Source of the DNA: Ruegeria faecimaris
GTDB taxonomy: Bacteria; Pseudomonadota; Alphaproteobacteria; Rhodobacterales; Rhodobacteraceae
Length of the DNA stretch: 64,000 nucleotides
Direction of reading: 5' to 3'
Assembly (NCBI RefSeq): GCF_900182615.1
Contig: NZ_FXTE01000001.1
Location: 744,001 to 808,000 of the forward strand
Made by a program: the position numbers and the translations under genes. Of this stretch, positions 18,192 to 27,279 are shown one piece after another (the stretch's first letter is position 1; each line of letters starts with the position of its first letter). A model generated the notes under the pieces. The model was not told where the DNA came from. It ran no database searches and saw nothing but the letters and a program-made list of their open reading frames with translations.

Positions 18192-19280
18192 TTATTTCGC
18201 AAGCCAAGCCTGGAATTTCGCTTCGATGTCATCGCGGTAATCCGCCCAGAACTCGTAGTTATACAGGAACGTGTTCTTGGCGTTTTCCGGATCGGTCGGC
18301 ATGTGCGGCGCCATGTCGATGCCAAGCTCGGCATGCTGACCAACCAGCGGAGCCGAAGAGGCACGGGCCGGACCGTACGAGATGTACTTGGCCTGATCCG
18401 CCAGACGCTGCGTGTCCGTTGCGAACATGATGTAGTCCAGCGCACGCTGCTGACGCTCTTCGCTCAGACCGGCGGGGATGATCCAGCCGTCCAGGTCAAA
18501 GATCTGCGCGTCCCACAGCATGGCGACGGGCTGCTTCTGCTCTTCGATCACGCTGAACAGACGGCCGTTATAGGTCGAGCCCATGATGATCTCGCCATCG
18601 GCCAGAAGCTGCGGCGTGTCGGCACCCGCGGACCACCAGACGACGTTGTCCTTGATGGTTCCCAGTTTCGCCAACGCCTGATCCTGACCTTCAGGGGTCG
18701 CCAGAACGTCATAAACGTCATCTTTGGCGACGCCGTCACAGATCAGCGCCCATTCCATGTTGTTGATGGCGCGCTTTTCCAGTGAACGCTTGCCCGGATA
18801 GGCCTCCAGATCAAATACGGCGCAGACATCGGTCGGAGGTGTGTCACCTACCAGGTCTGTACGATAGCCGAATGTAGTCGAATACACGATCTGCGGGATA
18901 AAGCACTCGCTGACCAGCAGGTCACCGAAATCATCGGCAGCCGAGGTGCCGTCGGGCGCCGGGGCCAGCATGGTGTCGGGGTCGATCTCCATCGCCAGAC
19001 CTTCGTCACACAGACGAATTGCGTCCGCAGCAACAACATCCACTACGTCCCAGGTGATGTTGCCCGCTTCGTTCATTGCCCGCAGCTTGGCAACCGCTTC
19101 GGCCGAGCTGTCATCGTTAAGGATAGTGATGCCGCTCTTTTCAGAATAGGGCTCGTGATACGCCTTCAGCTGTGACTTGGAATAGGCGCCGCCCCACGAG
19201 ACAATCGTCATCTCCTCGGCCATGGCGCCTCCGGCCACGGCAACAATGGCGCTTGCCATCAAAGTGGTTTTAACTTTCAT
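18192..19280 (-). CDS. Extracellular substrate-binding protein, PotD/PotF-like
   Basis: A 362-residue periplasmic solute-binding protein of the spermidine/putrescine type. The signal peptide covers residues 1-21 (MKVKTTLMASAIVAVAGG then AMA) and the mature chain begins EEMTIVSWGGAYS. The ATG at 19280 has GGAGTTAACA upstream and starts the signal peptide; an upstream reading frame has no such feature. Two-lobe folds of this family bind polyamines, but also opines, phosphonates and other cations. With creatinase in the same operon, creatine is the favoured ligand by context. A stabilising stem-loop follows the gene. Confidence 0.9.
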   Translation of the reverse strand: MKVKTTLMASAIVAVAGGAMAEEMTIVSWGGAYSKSQLKAYHEPYSEKSGITILNDDSSAEAVAKLRAMNEAGNITWDVVDVVAADAIRLCDEGLAMEIDPDTMLAPAPDGTSAADDFGDLLVSECFIPQIVYSTTFGYRTDLVGDTPPTDVCAVFDLEAYPGKRSLEKRAINNMEWALICDGVAKDDVYDVLATPEGQDQALAKLGTIKDNVVWWSAGADTPQLLADGEIIMGSTYNGRLFSVIEEQKQPVAMLWDAQIFDLDGWIIPAGLSEERQQRALDYIMFATDTQRLADQAKYISYGPARASSAPLVGQHAELGIDMAPHMPTDPENAKNTFLYNYEFWADYRDDIEAKFQAWLAK

Positions 19281-19381
19281 TGTTAACTCCCTGTTATACC
19301 CGTAAATTTCTGAACAGACCGGATCACGGGGCAACCCGGCCGCCATTTACCCCCCAGCGATCCACCAGGGGACGTTCTTCA

Positions 19382-20473
19382 TCAGGCGTCAAGTGCCCGG
19401 CAATCATGGGCCAACCAACCGATTTCAACTTCCTGGCCGGGCGACAACCGAACCGCATCGGGAGCGTTTCGGGTCTTGATGATAAAGTCTTCATTGCCCG
19501 CCACAGATAGGCGGAACCGGAAGACATCACCCATATAGATGAATTCTTTGACAGTCGCCTTTAGCGTATGCGCATCGGCATGCAGGCGATCTTTGTTGAA
19601 CTCCACCCGTTCGGGGCGGATTGAAACTTTGGTCCGTTCACCAGCAGCGCTGACATTGACCGGTTTGGCGTCAATTTCTGATCCATCATCCAGTGCAACC
19701 ACGCACGAGTCGCCGTCGATTGACTTAACAGCGCCTTCCAAGGTGTTGTTTTCACCAATGAACTGGGCAACAAAGCTATTTTCGGGCTCTTCATAGAGCA
19801 GATCCGGCGGCGCAAGCTGCTGGATGCGTCCGTCGTCGAACACGGCCACGCGATCCGACATCGTCAGCGCCTCTGTCTGGTCGTGGGTCACGTAAACTGT
19901 CGTAATCCCCAGCTCATGCGCCAGACGGGTAATCTCGAACTGCATATGTTCGCGCAATTGCTTGTCCAGCGCGCCCAGCGGTTCGTCCATCAAAACTAGC
20001 TCAGGCTCGAACACCAAAGCACGGGCCAAGGCGATCCGCTGCTGCTGACCGCCGGACAGTTGCGCCGGACGACGGCTGCCAAAGGCGCCCATCTGGACCA
20101 TATCCAGCGCACGCTTCACTTTTTCTTCCCGATCGCTTTTGCCGATGTTGCGCACTTCAAGCGGGAACGAAAGGTTTTCAGCCACAGTCATATGCGGGAA
20201 CAATGCATAGTTTTGGAACACCATGCCAATCCCGCGCTTATGTGGTGGAATGTTGTTGATCGGGCGTCCGTCCAACATGATTTCGCCATGAGTAGCGGTT
20301 TCAAATCCGGCCAACATCATTAGGCAAGTTGTCTTGCCTGACCCCGAGGGGCCGAGCATAGTTAGAAACTCACCCTTTGGCATCGAGAGATTAAGGTCTT
20401 TTACGACGAGTATCTCGCCGTCATAAGATTTTTGAACACGCTGAAATTCGACGAACGCTGCGTCATTTGACAT
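19382..20473 (-). CDS. ABC transporter ATP-binding protein, PotA-like
   Basis: A 363-residue ATPase. Walker A is GPSGSGKTT, Q-loop VFQNYALFPH, signature LSGGQQQRIALARAL, Walker B LVLMDEPLGALD and the switch His VTHDQTEA, all intact. The C-terminal 120 residues form a TOBE domain typical of PotA and MalK. It is the first gene of the operon. The ATG at 20473 is chosen; a TTG six bases upstream lies at slightly better distance from the GGGGAG ribosome site, so the protein may begin two residues earlier. Confidence 0.92.
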   Translation of the reverse strand: MSNDAAFVEFQRVQKSYDGEILVVKDLNLSMPKGEFLTMLGPSGSGKTTCLMMLAGFETATHGEIMLDGRPINNIPPHKRGIGMVFQNYALFPHMTVAENLSFPLEVRNIGKSDREEKVKRALDMVQMGAFGSRRPAQLSGGQQQRIALARALVFEPELVLMDEPLGALDKQLREHMQFEITRLAHELGITTVYVTHDQTEALTMSDRVAVFDDGRIQQLAPPDLLYEEPENSFVAQFIGENNTLEGAVKSIDGDSCVVALDDGSEIDAKPVNVSAAGERTKVSIRPERVEFNKDRLHADAHTLKATVKEFIYMGDVFRFRLSVAGNEDFIIKTRNAPDAVRLSPGQEVEIGWLAHDCRALDA

Positions 20474-20479
20474 TACCAA

Positions 20480-21049
20480 CTTGGCTCCCCTGTGCGGTCT
20501 TTGCTTGCCCGGTTCATCCGGATCTCAAAGACCAGTCCACCCTATTTAAGGACATGGGGTACCAACCACGCAACCATAAATGTGACAGCTAGACGACAAA
20601 GAATCCTGTAATTCACTTCAGCTCAACTGATATTTCGATATCTCGTCCGCAACGCAAGGCCTTGAATGGCGTAATTTACTTGCTTCATTCGCCTCTATTT
20701 AACTTCCCAATCAACAACATAAATCTAATTATTTAAATGAGTTATAATTGCTATTTAAACCGCCGTATCTCCCGGCCCAGACCTCGACATCGATACTGAG
20801 TTGCTGAGAGATTCGCATGTCGAAAATCCTTGACCGATTGGAAAACGCCAAAATTATCTGGTGCAATCCAATCTAGAAACCGCGCTTTGGGGGGCTATTA
20901 ATCTCATTTTGATAGGGCAGAGGTACGGATTTGCGAACCCCGCGTTTTCAGGCGCAATCGGATTCTGCCTTTGAGGGCAGTTGCACCCTCTTAACTTGCT
21001 GCTTCCTGTGCTTATTCCAGGGCAGGATTCAGATGCTTCTTGACCTTCT
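20480..21049. other. Intergenic region upstream of the PotABCD-like operon
   Basis: About 570 bases without a gene I can support. It contains an AT-rich stretch (20690-20760) with two copies of TATTTAAA at 20730-20737 and 20752-20759, 22 bases or two helical turns apart, around a TTATAAT. A 19-codon reading frame from the ATG at 20818 has no recognisable ribosome site. The operon promoter should lie in the part near 20500-20760; I cannot place -35 and -10 boxes with confidence. I see no terminator for the preceding lyase gene. Confidence 0.5.
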
Positions 21050-22093
21050 TCAATCCGGTACTTCGGATAAAATGCACAGAACTTGGGCATCGCTTCCAAT
21101 GTTCAGGGCCTCGCAGACATCTGCATTCATCGCTGCTGCGACGCCGGCCCCGCCCGAAGCAGTTGTCGCCAACCCAGCCTCTGCCATGGCCGGTAAATAC
21201 CGCACCACGTCGTCATCCGAGAGCGTCAGAAAACAGTCTGCATCCCGCGCCAGACCATTCAGCGCGATCAGCGAGGGTTCTTTACAGTCCAGCCGCCCCA
21301 TGATGCTGTCAGGCCCATCCGCAAAGACGCAGGTACCTGCTTCGATACTGGCTTGCAACGCAGGGGCCGCTTCGGGTTCCACGACAATGATTTTGGGTCC
21401 ATCACCCCAGGCATGGCGCGCATAAGCTGCAACCGACCCTGCCAGCCCACCTACCCCGGCCTGCAAAATGATATGTGTGGGCGCATTTGGGCATTGGCGC
21501 ACCGCTTCTGCAGCCATCTGCAGATATCCCTCCATCAGGGTGTGCGGCAGCTCGTAATACCCGTCCCACGAACTGTCAGATAGCAATGTCCAACCGTTAT
21601 CCTGCGCCGCTTTGCCAGCAGCCTCCATACTGGCGGCATAATCCGTACCTTGACGAACGACCCTGGCTTTTTGCGCACGAAGGCGTTCCGCGAAACTTTC
21701 AGGCACGGTTTCGGCGATATAGACCACTGCATCAGCCCCAAATATCCGTGCACCTGCTGCTACACTCATCCCGTGGTTACCCGCGCTAGCGGTGACATAG
21801 GTTTTCCCGCGTAAAGTAGACTTATCCGGTGTCTGCGCCAGATCAGCAGCGTGGCGGGCGATGACATAGGCAGCCCCCAAAGCCTTGAATGACCCGAGGT
21901 TCATGCGCCCACGCTCATCTTTGACCCATAGATCGGCGACATTGGCCAAATCCTTGGCTTCAACCAGATTGGTTTCCGCTGCTGCAGGGCATACTGTTAA
22001 CAAATCAGCTACGCGAGCCGCGTTTATCGAAGGAAATGGAGCATCAGGAATCAATTTTTCCTTGCCGCGGTGTGGGTTTGAACTGAGTTTCAA
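21050..22093 (-). CDS. Diaminopropionate ammonia-lyase-like PLP enzyme
   Basis: A fold-type II PLP enzyme of about 347 residues resembling diaminopropionate ammonia-lyase (DpaL/YgeX), which breaks 2,3-diaminopropionate to pyruvate and ammonia. The PLP Lys is in NLGSFKALGAAYV, ASAGNHGMSVA is the substrate loop and QAGVGGLAGSVAAY binds the cofactor phosphate. A TTG at 22093 with AGGAAGG eight bases upstream is the best start; a GTG at 22165 would add 24 residues with little family support. E. coli YgeX is nearer 400 residues, so this one is short; a threonine dehydratase-like role (as in EutB of ectoine clusters) is the main alternative. Confidence 0.75.
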   Translation of the reverse strand: MKLSSNPHRGKEKLIPDAPFPSINAARVADLLTVCPAAAETNLVEAKDLANVADLWVKDERGRMNLGSFKALGAAYVIARHAADLAQTPDKSTLRGKTYVTASAGNHGMSVAAGARIFGADAVVYIAETVPESFAERLRAQKARVVRQGTDYAASMEAAGKAAQDNGWTLLSDSSWDGYYELPHTLMEGYLQMAAEAVRQCPNAPTHIILQAGVGGLAGSVAAYARHAWGDGPKIIVVEPEAAPALQASIEAGTCVFADGPDSIMGRLDCKEPSLIALNGLARDADCFLTLSDDDVVRYLPAMAEAGLATTASGGAGVAAAMNADVCEALNIGSDAQVLCILSEVPD

Positions 22094-22179
22094 CAGTATT
22101 TCCTTCCTGAGTTGTCCATTGACGTGATCGGATTCGTAAAGTTCTGTCAACACGTCTCTAATCACGACACGAGGACCCG

Positions 22180-22696
22180 ATGAGCCAAGTGAATCCGGTA
22201 TTCACACGGGGGGAATTTAACCGCCAGCTGTCCAAAACACGAAAAGCCATGGCCAAGGCCGGGCTGGACGCGCTGTTCTTCGAAGCCCCTTCGAACATGA
22301 CGTGGCTAACCGGATACGAGGGTTGGTCGTTCTACGTCCATCAGGGCATTTTGGTCTTTCATGACGCAGACCCGATCCGGTGGGAACGCAATCAGGATAC
22401 GAATGGGGAACGACGTACAGTGTGGATGCCTGATTGTCAGATACTTCCACATTGAACGCCGCGCGTGCTGTGGCTATCCAGTAGGTCTGAGCTATCTCCC
22501 AGACTGGGGTGAGCGCACGATATCTCTGCGTCCCGAGGATGAGACAATCCTGGAACCTGGCAAGGCGTTTCACTTTATGCCTGGCCTCTGGTTGAATGAC
22601 TGGGGGTTAGAGATCACCGAGTCGATCCTGATCACCGATACCGGCCCTGCCGAATGTTTCTGTAACCGCCCAAGAAAGCTGTTCGTAAAGCCATGA
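22180..22696 (+). pseudogene. Remnant of an ectoine hydrolase-like (DoeA/EutD) M24 gene
   Basis: Two pieces of one M24 protein lie in different frames. The first (22180-22455) matches the N-terminus of DoeA, including APSNMTWLTGYEGWSFYVHQ, and stops at a TGA. The second frame from about 22450 to 22696 matches the last 75-80 residues, from GYPVGLSYLPDWGERT through LEITESILITDTG to RKLFVKP. About 210-220 central residues, holding most metal ligands, are missing, and the join is out of frame. An intact DoeA is near 390 residues. The product cannot be active. Its stop overlaps the ATG of the next gene. Confidence 0.85.
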
Positions 22697-23850
22697 CCCT
22701 GCAAAGAACCCAAGATATCCTCGCCGATCTGATCGCGTTTGAAACGGTATCTGCAGACAGCAATCTTCAGATCATCAGCTATCTAAGGGACAGGTTGCAG
22801 GCCTTGGGTGCACGCTGTATCGAAACCCGAGATGATACTGGCACCAAGGCCAATGTATTTGCTTCCTTAGGCCCAGACATTCCCGGCGGCATCCTGTTAT
22901 CCGGCCACACGGACGTAGTTCCCGTCGCGGATCAGAACTGGACATCAGACCCGTTTTTGATGACCGAGAAAGACGGCAGGCTTTACGGACGTGGCACCTG
23001 TGACATGAAGGGCTTCATCGCCGCCGCACTTGCACTTGCCGAAACGCTGGATGTCAGCAAGCTGACCCAACCGCTGCATTTTGCCTTCACCTATGACGAA
23101 GAAACCGGATGCCTGGGCGCGCAGAACATGGTCAACGACCTGTCTGAACGCGGCATAGTGCCGGATATTGCCATCATCGGCGAGCCCACCGAAATGCGCC
23201 TGATCGAGGGGCACAAGGGGTGCTATGAATACACTACCCGATTTATCGGGCTCGAAGGACACAGCTCGGCCCCGGATGATGGGGTGAATGCGGCGGAATA
23301 CGCGGCACGCTATGTAGGAAAACTTCTGGAACTGCGCCAGATATTGAAATCCCGCGCGCCAACAAACAGCCCCTTCGAGCCACCCTGGACCACTATAAAC
23401 GTGGGGTTCTTCAATAGCGGCGTCGCCCATAACGTCATTGCCAGCAAAGCCGATGTCGGCTGGGAAATGCGCCCGGTTCAGGCCAGCGATGCAGATTTCG
23501 TCAAGCAAACCCTGACTGACTATGTGACGCACAGCCTGCTGCCCGAAATGCAGGCCGTCCATAGTGAAGCCAGCATCACGCAGGATATCACGGCCGAGGT
23601 TGCAGGCCTTGAGCCCATGGAAGAAAACGCCGCCCGCAAACTGGTTGCCGAACTGACCGGGGCGAACGGAACAGGTGTTGTGTCATTCGCCACTGAAGCT
23701 GGCCTGTTTCAGCAGCTTGGCACCCACGCGATTGTCTGCGGTCCCGGCTCGATCACACAGGCCCATAAAGCAGATGAGTACGTCGAGATCGAACAGCTCG
23801 ACCTATGCTGTCGGATGCTGGACCGGCTTGGGCAACGCCTGACCTCTTAA
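22693..23850 (+). CDS. argE: Acetylornithine deacetylase (ArgE/M20 family)
   Basis: A 385-residue M20 zinc amidohydrolase of the ArgE type, removing an acetyl group from an N-acetylated amino acid. Metal ligands are in LLSGHTDVVPV and RGTCDMKGF; the catalytic Glu is in TYDEETGCLGA, and IGEPTEMRLIEGHKG and GPGSITQAHKADEYV are typical ArgE segments. The ATG overlaps the stop of the broken DoeA-like gene (ATGA), so it was probably once the second gene of an ectoine-type operon. Its substrate may be N-acetylornithine, or N-acetyl-diaminobutyrate or another acetylated diamine acid in view of this setting. Confidence 0.85.
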   Translation: MTLQRTQDILADLIAFETVSADSNLQIISYLRDRLQALGARCIETRDDTGTKANVFASLGPDIPGGILLSGHTDVVPVADQNWTSDPFLMTEKDGRLYGRGTCDMKGFIAAALALAETLDVSKLTQPLHFAFTYDEETGCLGAQNMVNDLSERGIVPDIAIIGEPTEMRLIEGHKGCYEYTTRFIGLEGHSSAPDDGVNAAEYAARYVGKLLELRQILKSRAPTNSPFEPPWTTINVGFFNSGVAHNVIASKADVGWEMRPVQASDADFVKQTLTDYVTHSLLPEMQAVHSEASITQDITAEVAGLEPMEENAARKLVAELTGANGTGVVSFATEAGLFQQLGTHAIVCGPGSITQAHKADEYVEIEQLDLCCRMLDRLGQRLTS

Positions 23851-24713
23851 CCTGCCCCATGAGTGCGATCATAAGCAGATCGCTTGGGCTGAATATGCGC
23901 GTTTCGGATGTCTTCACCGGGGTCATAGGCTTCCATAACCAATGGATAACAGGCGGCTGCGTCCGAGGAATGCTCGGACGAGCAATCGCCCCCGGGACAA
24001 GCTGAAAGGCCGACGATCAGGTCAATCTCGGCGTAGAATTCCAGATAATCACCCGGACGCACCGGGCTTGCCTTCATGAAGTATTGGCCTGTGTCCTGCG
24101 TAAATCCGGTGCACATGAAGACGTTCAACACGTCGTGGACGTGCATTTCGGCCTCATGCAGCGGCAGGCCACAATGGCTGGCCAATGCCCGTGTCAGGTT
24201 GGAATGGCAGCAATAATGGTAGTCATCGCCAGACAGCAGTCGCCCGGTATATGGGTCACAGCGGGTCCCGATTACGTCATGCACGGATCCGCCGTATGAA
24301 TCGAACCCATACCAATCCAGAGTATCCGTAACGATGGTCGCCATGGGCCGCATATTCGGAAAACTTGACCACATCCGATCCCCGGTCGACAGATGCGTGC
24401 CATGCAGCGCGCGGGTTTTGCCGGAATAGAACCGTTCGGTCAGGTCGTGCTTGTACCACATGTTAAGATCACCGACCTGCGCGCCATCGACCGACACCAC
24501 CCGAATAAAGGCCCCCGCGGGCACTTCAATACAGGCCGCATCACGCGGGGCTGCTATGACTTCGGCGGTTTTCACCGCGCGCTGCCTCAGGTCAGTCAAC
24601 GCAGCCAGATCAGGTTGCGGTACCGTTTCGGGCGGATAGCAAATGACCGGAGGGATCGCCCTCCGGTCATTTGCGTCTGCCGGAGGTTCAAAATTCGGAT
24701 GTTTCAACTTCAT
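23847..24713 (-). CDS. DUF1989 (urea carboxylase-associated) family protein
   Basis: A 288-residue protein of the DUF1989 family, named from genes beside urea carboxylase. Paired short members of the family form carboxyguanidine deiminase in guanidine breakdown. Recognisable parts are the VPAGAFIRVVSVDGAQVGDL stretch (about residue 64 on), the RMWSSFPN and HDVIGTRCDP segments, and a Cys-containing end SACPGGDCSSEHSSDA. It is longer than the paired UAAP1/UAAP2 proteins and stands without urea carboxylase genes. Its stop overlaps that of argE tail to tail. A role in handling urea or a carboxylated guanidine would fit the creatinase nearby but is not proven. Confidence 0.8.
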   Translation of the reverse strand: MKLKHPNFEPPADANDRRAIPPVICYPPETVPQPDLAALTDLRQRAVKTAEVIAAPRDAACIEVPAGAFIRVVSVDGAQVGDLNMWYKHDLTERFYSGKTRALHGTHLSTGDRMWSSFPNMRPMATIVTDTLDWYGFDSYGGSVHDVIGTRCDPYTGRLLSGDDYHYCCHSNLTRALASHCGLPLHEAEMHVHDVLNVFMCTGFTQDTGQYFMKASPVRPGDYLEFYAEIDLIVGLSACPGGDCSSEHSSDAAACYPLVMEAYDPGEDIRNAHIQPKRSAYDRTHGAG

Positions 24714-24745
24714 GACCGCGCTCCGATATCTTCATGACAACAGAC

Positions 24746-26224
24746 CTAGCGCATCACAAACGGGTTCGCCATCGGCTCTTGCGAGGTGCTGATCCAGGTG
24801 GTCTTGGTCCGGGTGTAATCCAGGATCGCCTCAACCCCGGCTTCACGGCCATACCCTGATTGATTGAACCCGCCAAACGGCGCGATAGGAGAGATCGCGC
24901 GATAGGTATTAACCCAACAAATCCCGGACTTGATCCGCTTGGACACCCGATACGCCCGCGCCAGGTTCTGCGTGAACACACCTGAACCCAGCCCAAAGAC
25001 TGTGCTATTGGCCAATGCGATGGCCTCTTCTTCGGTATCGAATGGCAGCAGAGACATGACCGGGCCAAACATCTCAACTTTCAACGTCTCGGTCTCGGGC
25101 GATATGCACTCAACCAGTGTTGGGTTCATGTAATTGCCGGGCCTATCCGCAGGTTGCCCGCCAAAATGGACCACGGCCCCCTGCTCCGCTGACTTGGCCA
25201 GAGTCTCTTCGATCTTGTTCACTTGCGCCAAGGTACATAGCGGTCCGACATGGGTACCGGCCTCCAGCGGGTCACCCAGAACGATTGCACCCGCCTTTTC
25301 TTTGATGCGGCCGATCAGATCTTGCAAAACGGATCGCTGCACCAGCCCGCGCGTGCCCGCAACGCAACTTTGCCCCGACGCGCCAAAGTTTCCGGCGATC
25401 AGGCCATTTGCGGCCCCATCCAGATCCGCGTCTTCAAAAACAAGTATCGGTGACTTGCCACCAAGCTCCAGCGAGGTGACGGCGAAGTTTTCGGCAGAAT
25501 TCCTGACCACATGGCGCGCTGTCTCGGGGCCACCGGTAAAGGCGATGCGATCCAGATCGGGATGGCGGGTCAGTGGAATTGCACAGTTTTCCGCATCCCC
25601 GGTGATGACCGAGACAACGCCCGCGGGGAATCCGGCCTGTTCAATCAAACGCGCGAACTCCAGCATCGGGGCCGGCGCAATTTCGGATGCCTTCAGCACG
25701 ACGGTACACCCAGCCGCAAGCGCCGGGCCCAACTTAGTCGCCGTCAGGAACATTTGTGCATTCCAGGGCACAATAGCCGCGACAACACCAATGGGTTCGC
25801 GCGTGGTAAACACATGCATATCCGGCTTGTCGATGGGCAGAACCGTCCCTTCAACCTTATCCGCAAGCCCTGCGAAATAGCGGTAGTAATCCGCGACATA
25901 CCCTGTTTGCGCCGAGGTTTCTGCCAGCAGTTTACCGCTGTCTGTTGTCTCAAATTCTCCAAGCCGTGCAGCGTTTTCGGCAACTAGGTCGGCCAGGCGA
26001 TAAAGAAGCTTGCCGCGCGCGGTGGCCGTCATGTCGCGCCATTGCGGATCATCAAGCGCACGTTTGGCGGCGGCGACTGCCCTGTCGACATCCTCAGGTG
26101 CCGCACAGGAAAACGTAGCCCACCCCTGCCCAGTTGCGGGATTTGCAGATGTCATAAACTGAGACGTCGCCCCCTCAGACCAGGCGCCATCAATGAAAAG
26201 CTGAAAATGCGGTAGATTTCCCAT
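24746..26224 (-). CDS. NAD(P)-dependent aldehyde dehydrogenase
   Basis: A 492-residue aldehyde dehydrogenase with the general-base Glu in LELGGKSP and the nucleophile Cys in FGASGQSCVAGTR, and the cofactor segment IVPWNAQMF. ATG at 26224 (with AGGA upstream) is preferred over a GTG at 26236 whose first bases overlap the previous stop. It is the last gene of a five-gene minus-strand unit (AA_synth, hydrolase, flavin reductase, flavin monooxygenase, this gene), and would oxidise an aldehyde released by the monooxygenase step. The substrate is unknown. Confidence 0.9.
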   Translation of the reverse strand: MGNLPHFQLFIDGAWSEGATSQFMTSANPATGQGWATFSCAAPEDVDRAVAAAKRALDDPQWRDMTATARGKLLYRLADLVAENAARLGEFETTDSGKLLAETSAQTGYVADYYRYFAGLADKVEGTVLPIDKPDMHVFTTREPIGVVAAIVPWNAQMFLTATKLGPALAAGCTVVLKASEIAPAPMLEFARLIEQAGFPAGVVSVITGDAENCAIPLTRHPDLDRIAFTGGPETARHVVRNSAENFAVTSLELGGKSPILVFEDADLDGAANGLIAGNFGASGQSCVAGTRGLVQRSVLQDLIGRIKEKAGAIVLGDPLEAGTHVGPLCTLAQVNKIEETLAKSAEQGAVVHFGGQPADRPGNYMNPTLVECISPETETLKVEMFGPVMSLLPFDTEEEAIALANSTVFGLGSGVFTQNLARAYRVSKRIKSGICWVNTYRAISPIAPFGGFNQSGYGREAGVEAILDYTRTKTTWISTSQEPMANPFVMR

Positions 26225-26232
26225 AGTGTTCC

Positions 26233-27267
26233 TCACTGAAAGGCTGGCATGACATCGTCGATGAACCGCGCCAAAGAGGCACGTTTTCGCTCGTTCGTCA
26301 TCCCGCTGTCGACCCAGAACGAAAACTCATCATAGCCCAAATCTTCATAACGTTTGATCCGGTCGATAACCTGCTGCGCTGTACCAACCGTCAGGTCGCG
26401 CGCCAGCTTATCACTTGTGTACATCTGGTTTGCATCCATCTCGTCCTGGGTGATCCGTTGGATCAAACCCTGCGCGACCGGGCGTTTATTCACGAACCAG
26501 GCACCGAAATAGTTGTAATACCGGCGCAATTCCTGAACGCCTTGCGCAACATCGCCTGTGTCCTTGCCAACATATGTATGATGCAACAGCATGATTTTGG
26601 GGCGCGGTCCGGTATGGCTGTCGCAGGCTGCATTGAAGCGGTCCATCAGCGTTTCAATCTCTTCCATGCCCTGCCACAGGGGGGTGACCTGGATGTTAAA
26701 CCCGTTGTGGACACCGAATTCATGACTATTGGGGTCCCGCGCCGCGATCCAGATCGGCGGACCGTTTTTCTGAAACGGTTTCGGCGCAGATGTGGTCGCC
26801 GGAAAGGAATAAAACTCACCCTCATGCGCACAATCGCCCTGCCAGATCTGCGGAAGCAAAGGGGTTGTTTCCCGCATCCGTTGGCCCGCTTCCCAGGCAT
26901 CCATCCCCGGCATCAGGCGCTCATACTCGTACGAATATGCGCCGCGTGCGATCCCCAGTTCGATCCGGCCTTTGGTAATCTGATCTGCCGCGGCGGCCTC
27001 TCCGGCCAATTTGATCGGATGCCAGAACGGGGCGACTACCGTACCCGTCCCCAGCCGTACATTCCGGGTGTGATGGGCCAGATCGACTAGCGAGATAAAG
27101 GGGTTGGGCGCGATGGTGAACTCCATCCCGTGATGCTCACCCGTCCAGACGGCGCGCATCCCGCCCTCGTCCGCCATTTTCACAAGGCTGACGAATTCGT
27201 CATACAGAACGTCATGCGGCTGATCTGGCGACAAACGTTCCATATGGGCAAACAGGGAAAATTCCAT
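26233..27267 (-). CDS. LLM-class (luciferase-like) flavin-dependent monooxygenase
   Basis: A 344-residue bacterial-luciferase-like TIM-barrel enzyme that uses reduced flavin and O2. Typical parts are the N-terminal MEFSLFAHMER strand, AVWTGEHHGMEF, VRLGTGTVVAPFWHP and RIELGIARGAYSYEYERL. A good AGGAG ribosome site precedes the ATG. It lies 12 bases after the flavin reductase gene, so the two are the oxygenase and reductase halves of a two-component system. Substrates of this class range from alkanes and sulfonates to N-heterocycles; none can be chosen from sequence alone. Confidence 0.88.
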   Translation of the reverse strand: MEFSLFAHMERLSPDQPHDVLYDEFVSLVKMADEGGMRAVWTGEHHGMEFTIAPNPFISLVDLAHHTRNVRLGTGTVVAPFWHPIKLAGEAAAADQITKGRIELGIARGAYSYEYERLMPGMDAWEAGQRMRETTPLLPQIWQGDCAHEGEFYSFPATTSAPKPFQKNGPPIWIAARDPNSHEFGVHNGFNIQVTPLWQGMEEIETLMDRFNAACDSHTGPRPKIMLLHHTYVGKDTGDVAQGVQELRRYYNYFGAWFVNKRPVAQGLIQRITQDEMDANQMYTSDKLARDLTVGTAQQVIDRIKRYEDLGYDEFSFWVDSGMTNERKRASLARFIDDVMPAFQ

Positions 27268-27279
27268 TGACCTGCTCCT

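Noticed and set aside
20818..20877. 19-codon reading frame as a leader peptide of the ABC operon
   Set aside because: It lies on the opposite strand to the operon and has no ribosome site or attenuator.
21050..23850. Complete ectoine or hydroxyectoine utilisation cluster
   Set aside because: Only lyase-like and deacetylase genes are intact; the hydrolase is broken and the typical TRAP transporter, AsnC regulator and DoeB-type deacetylase are absent.
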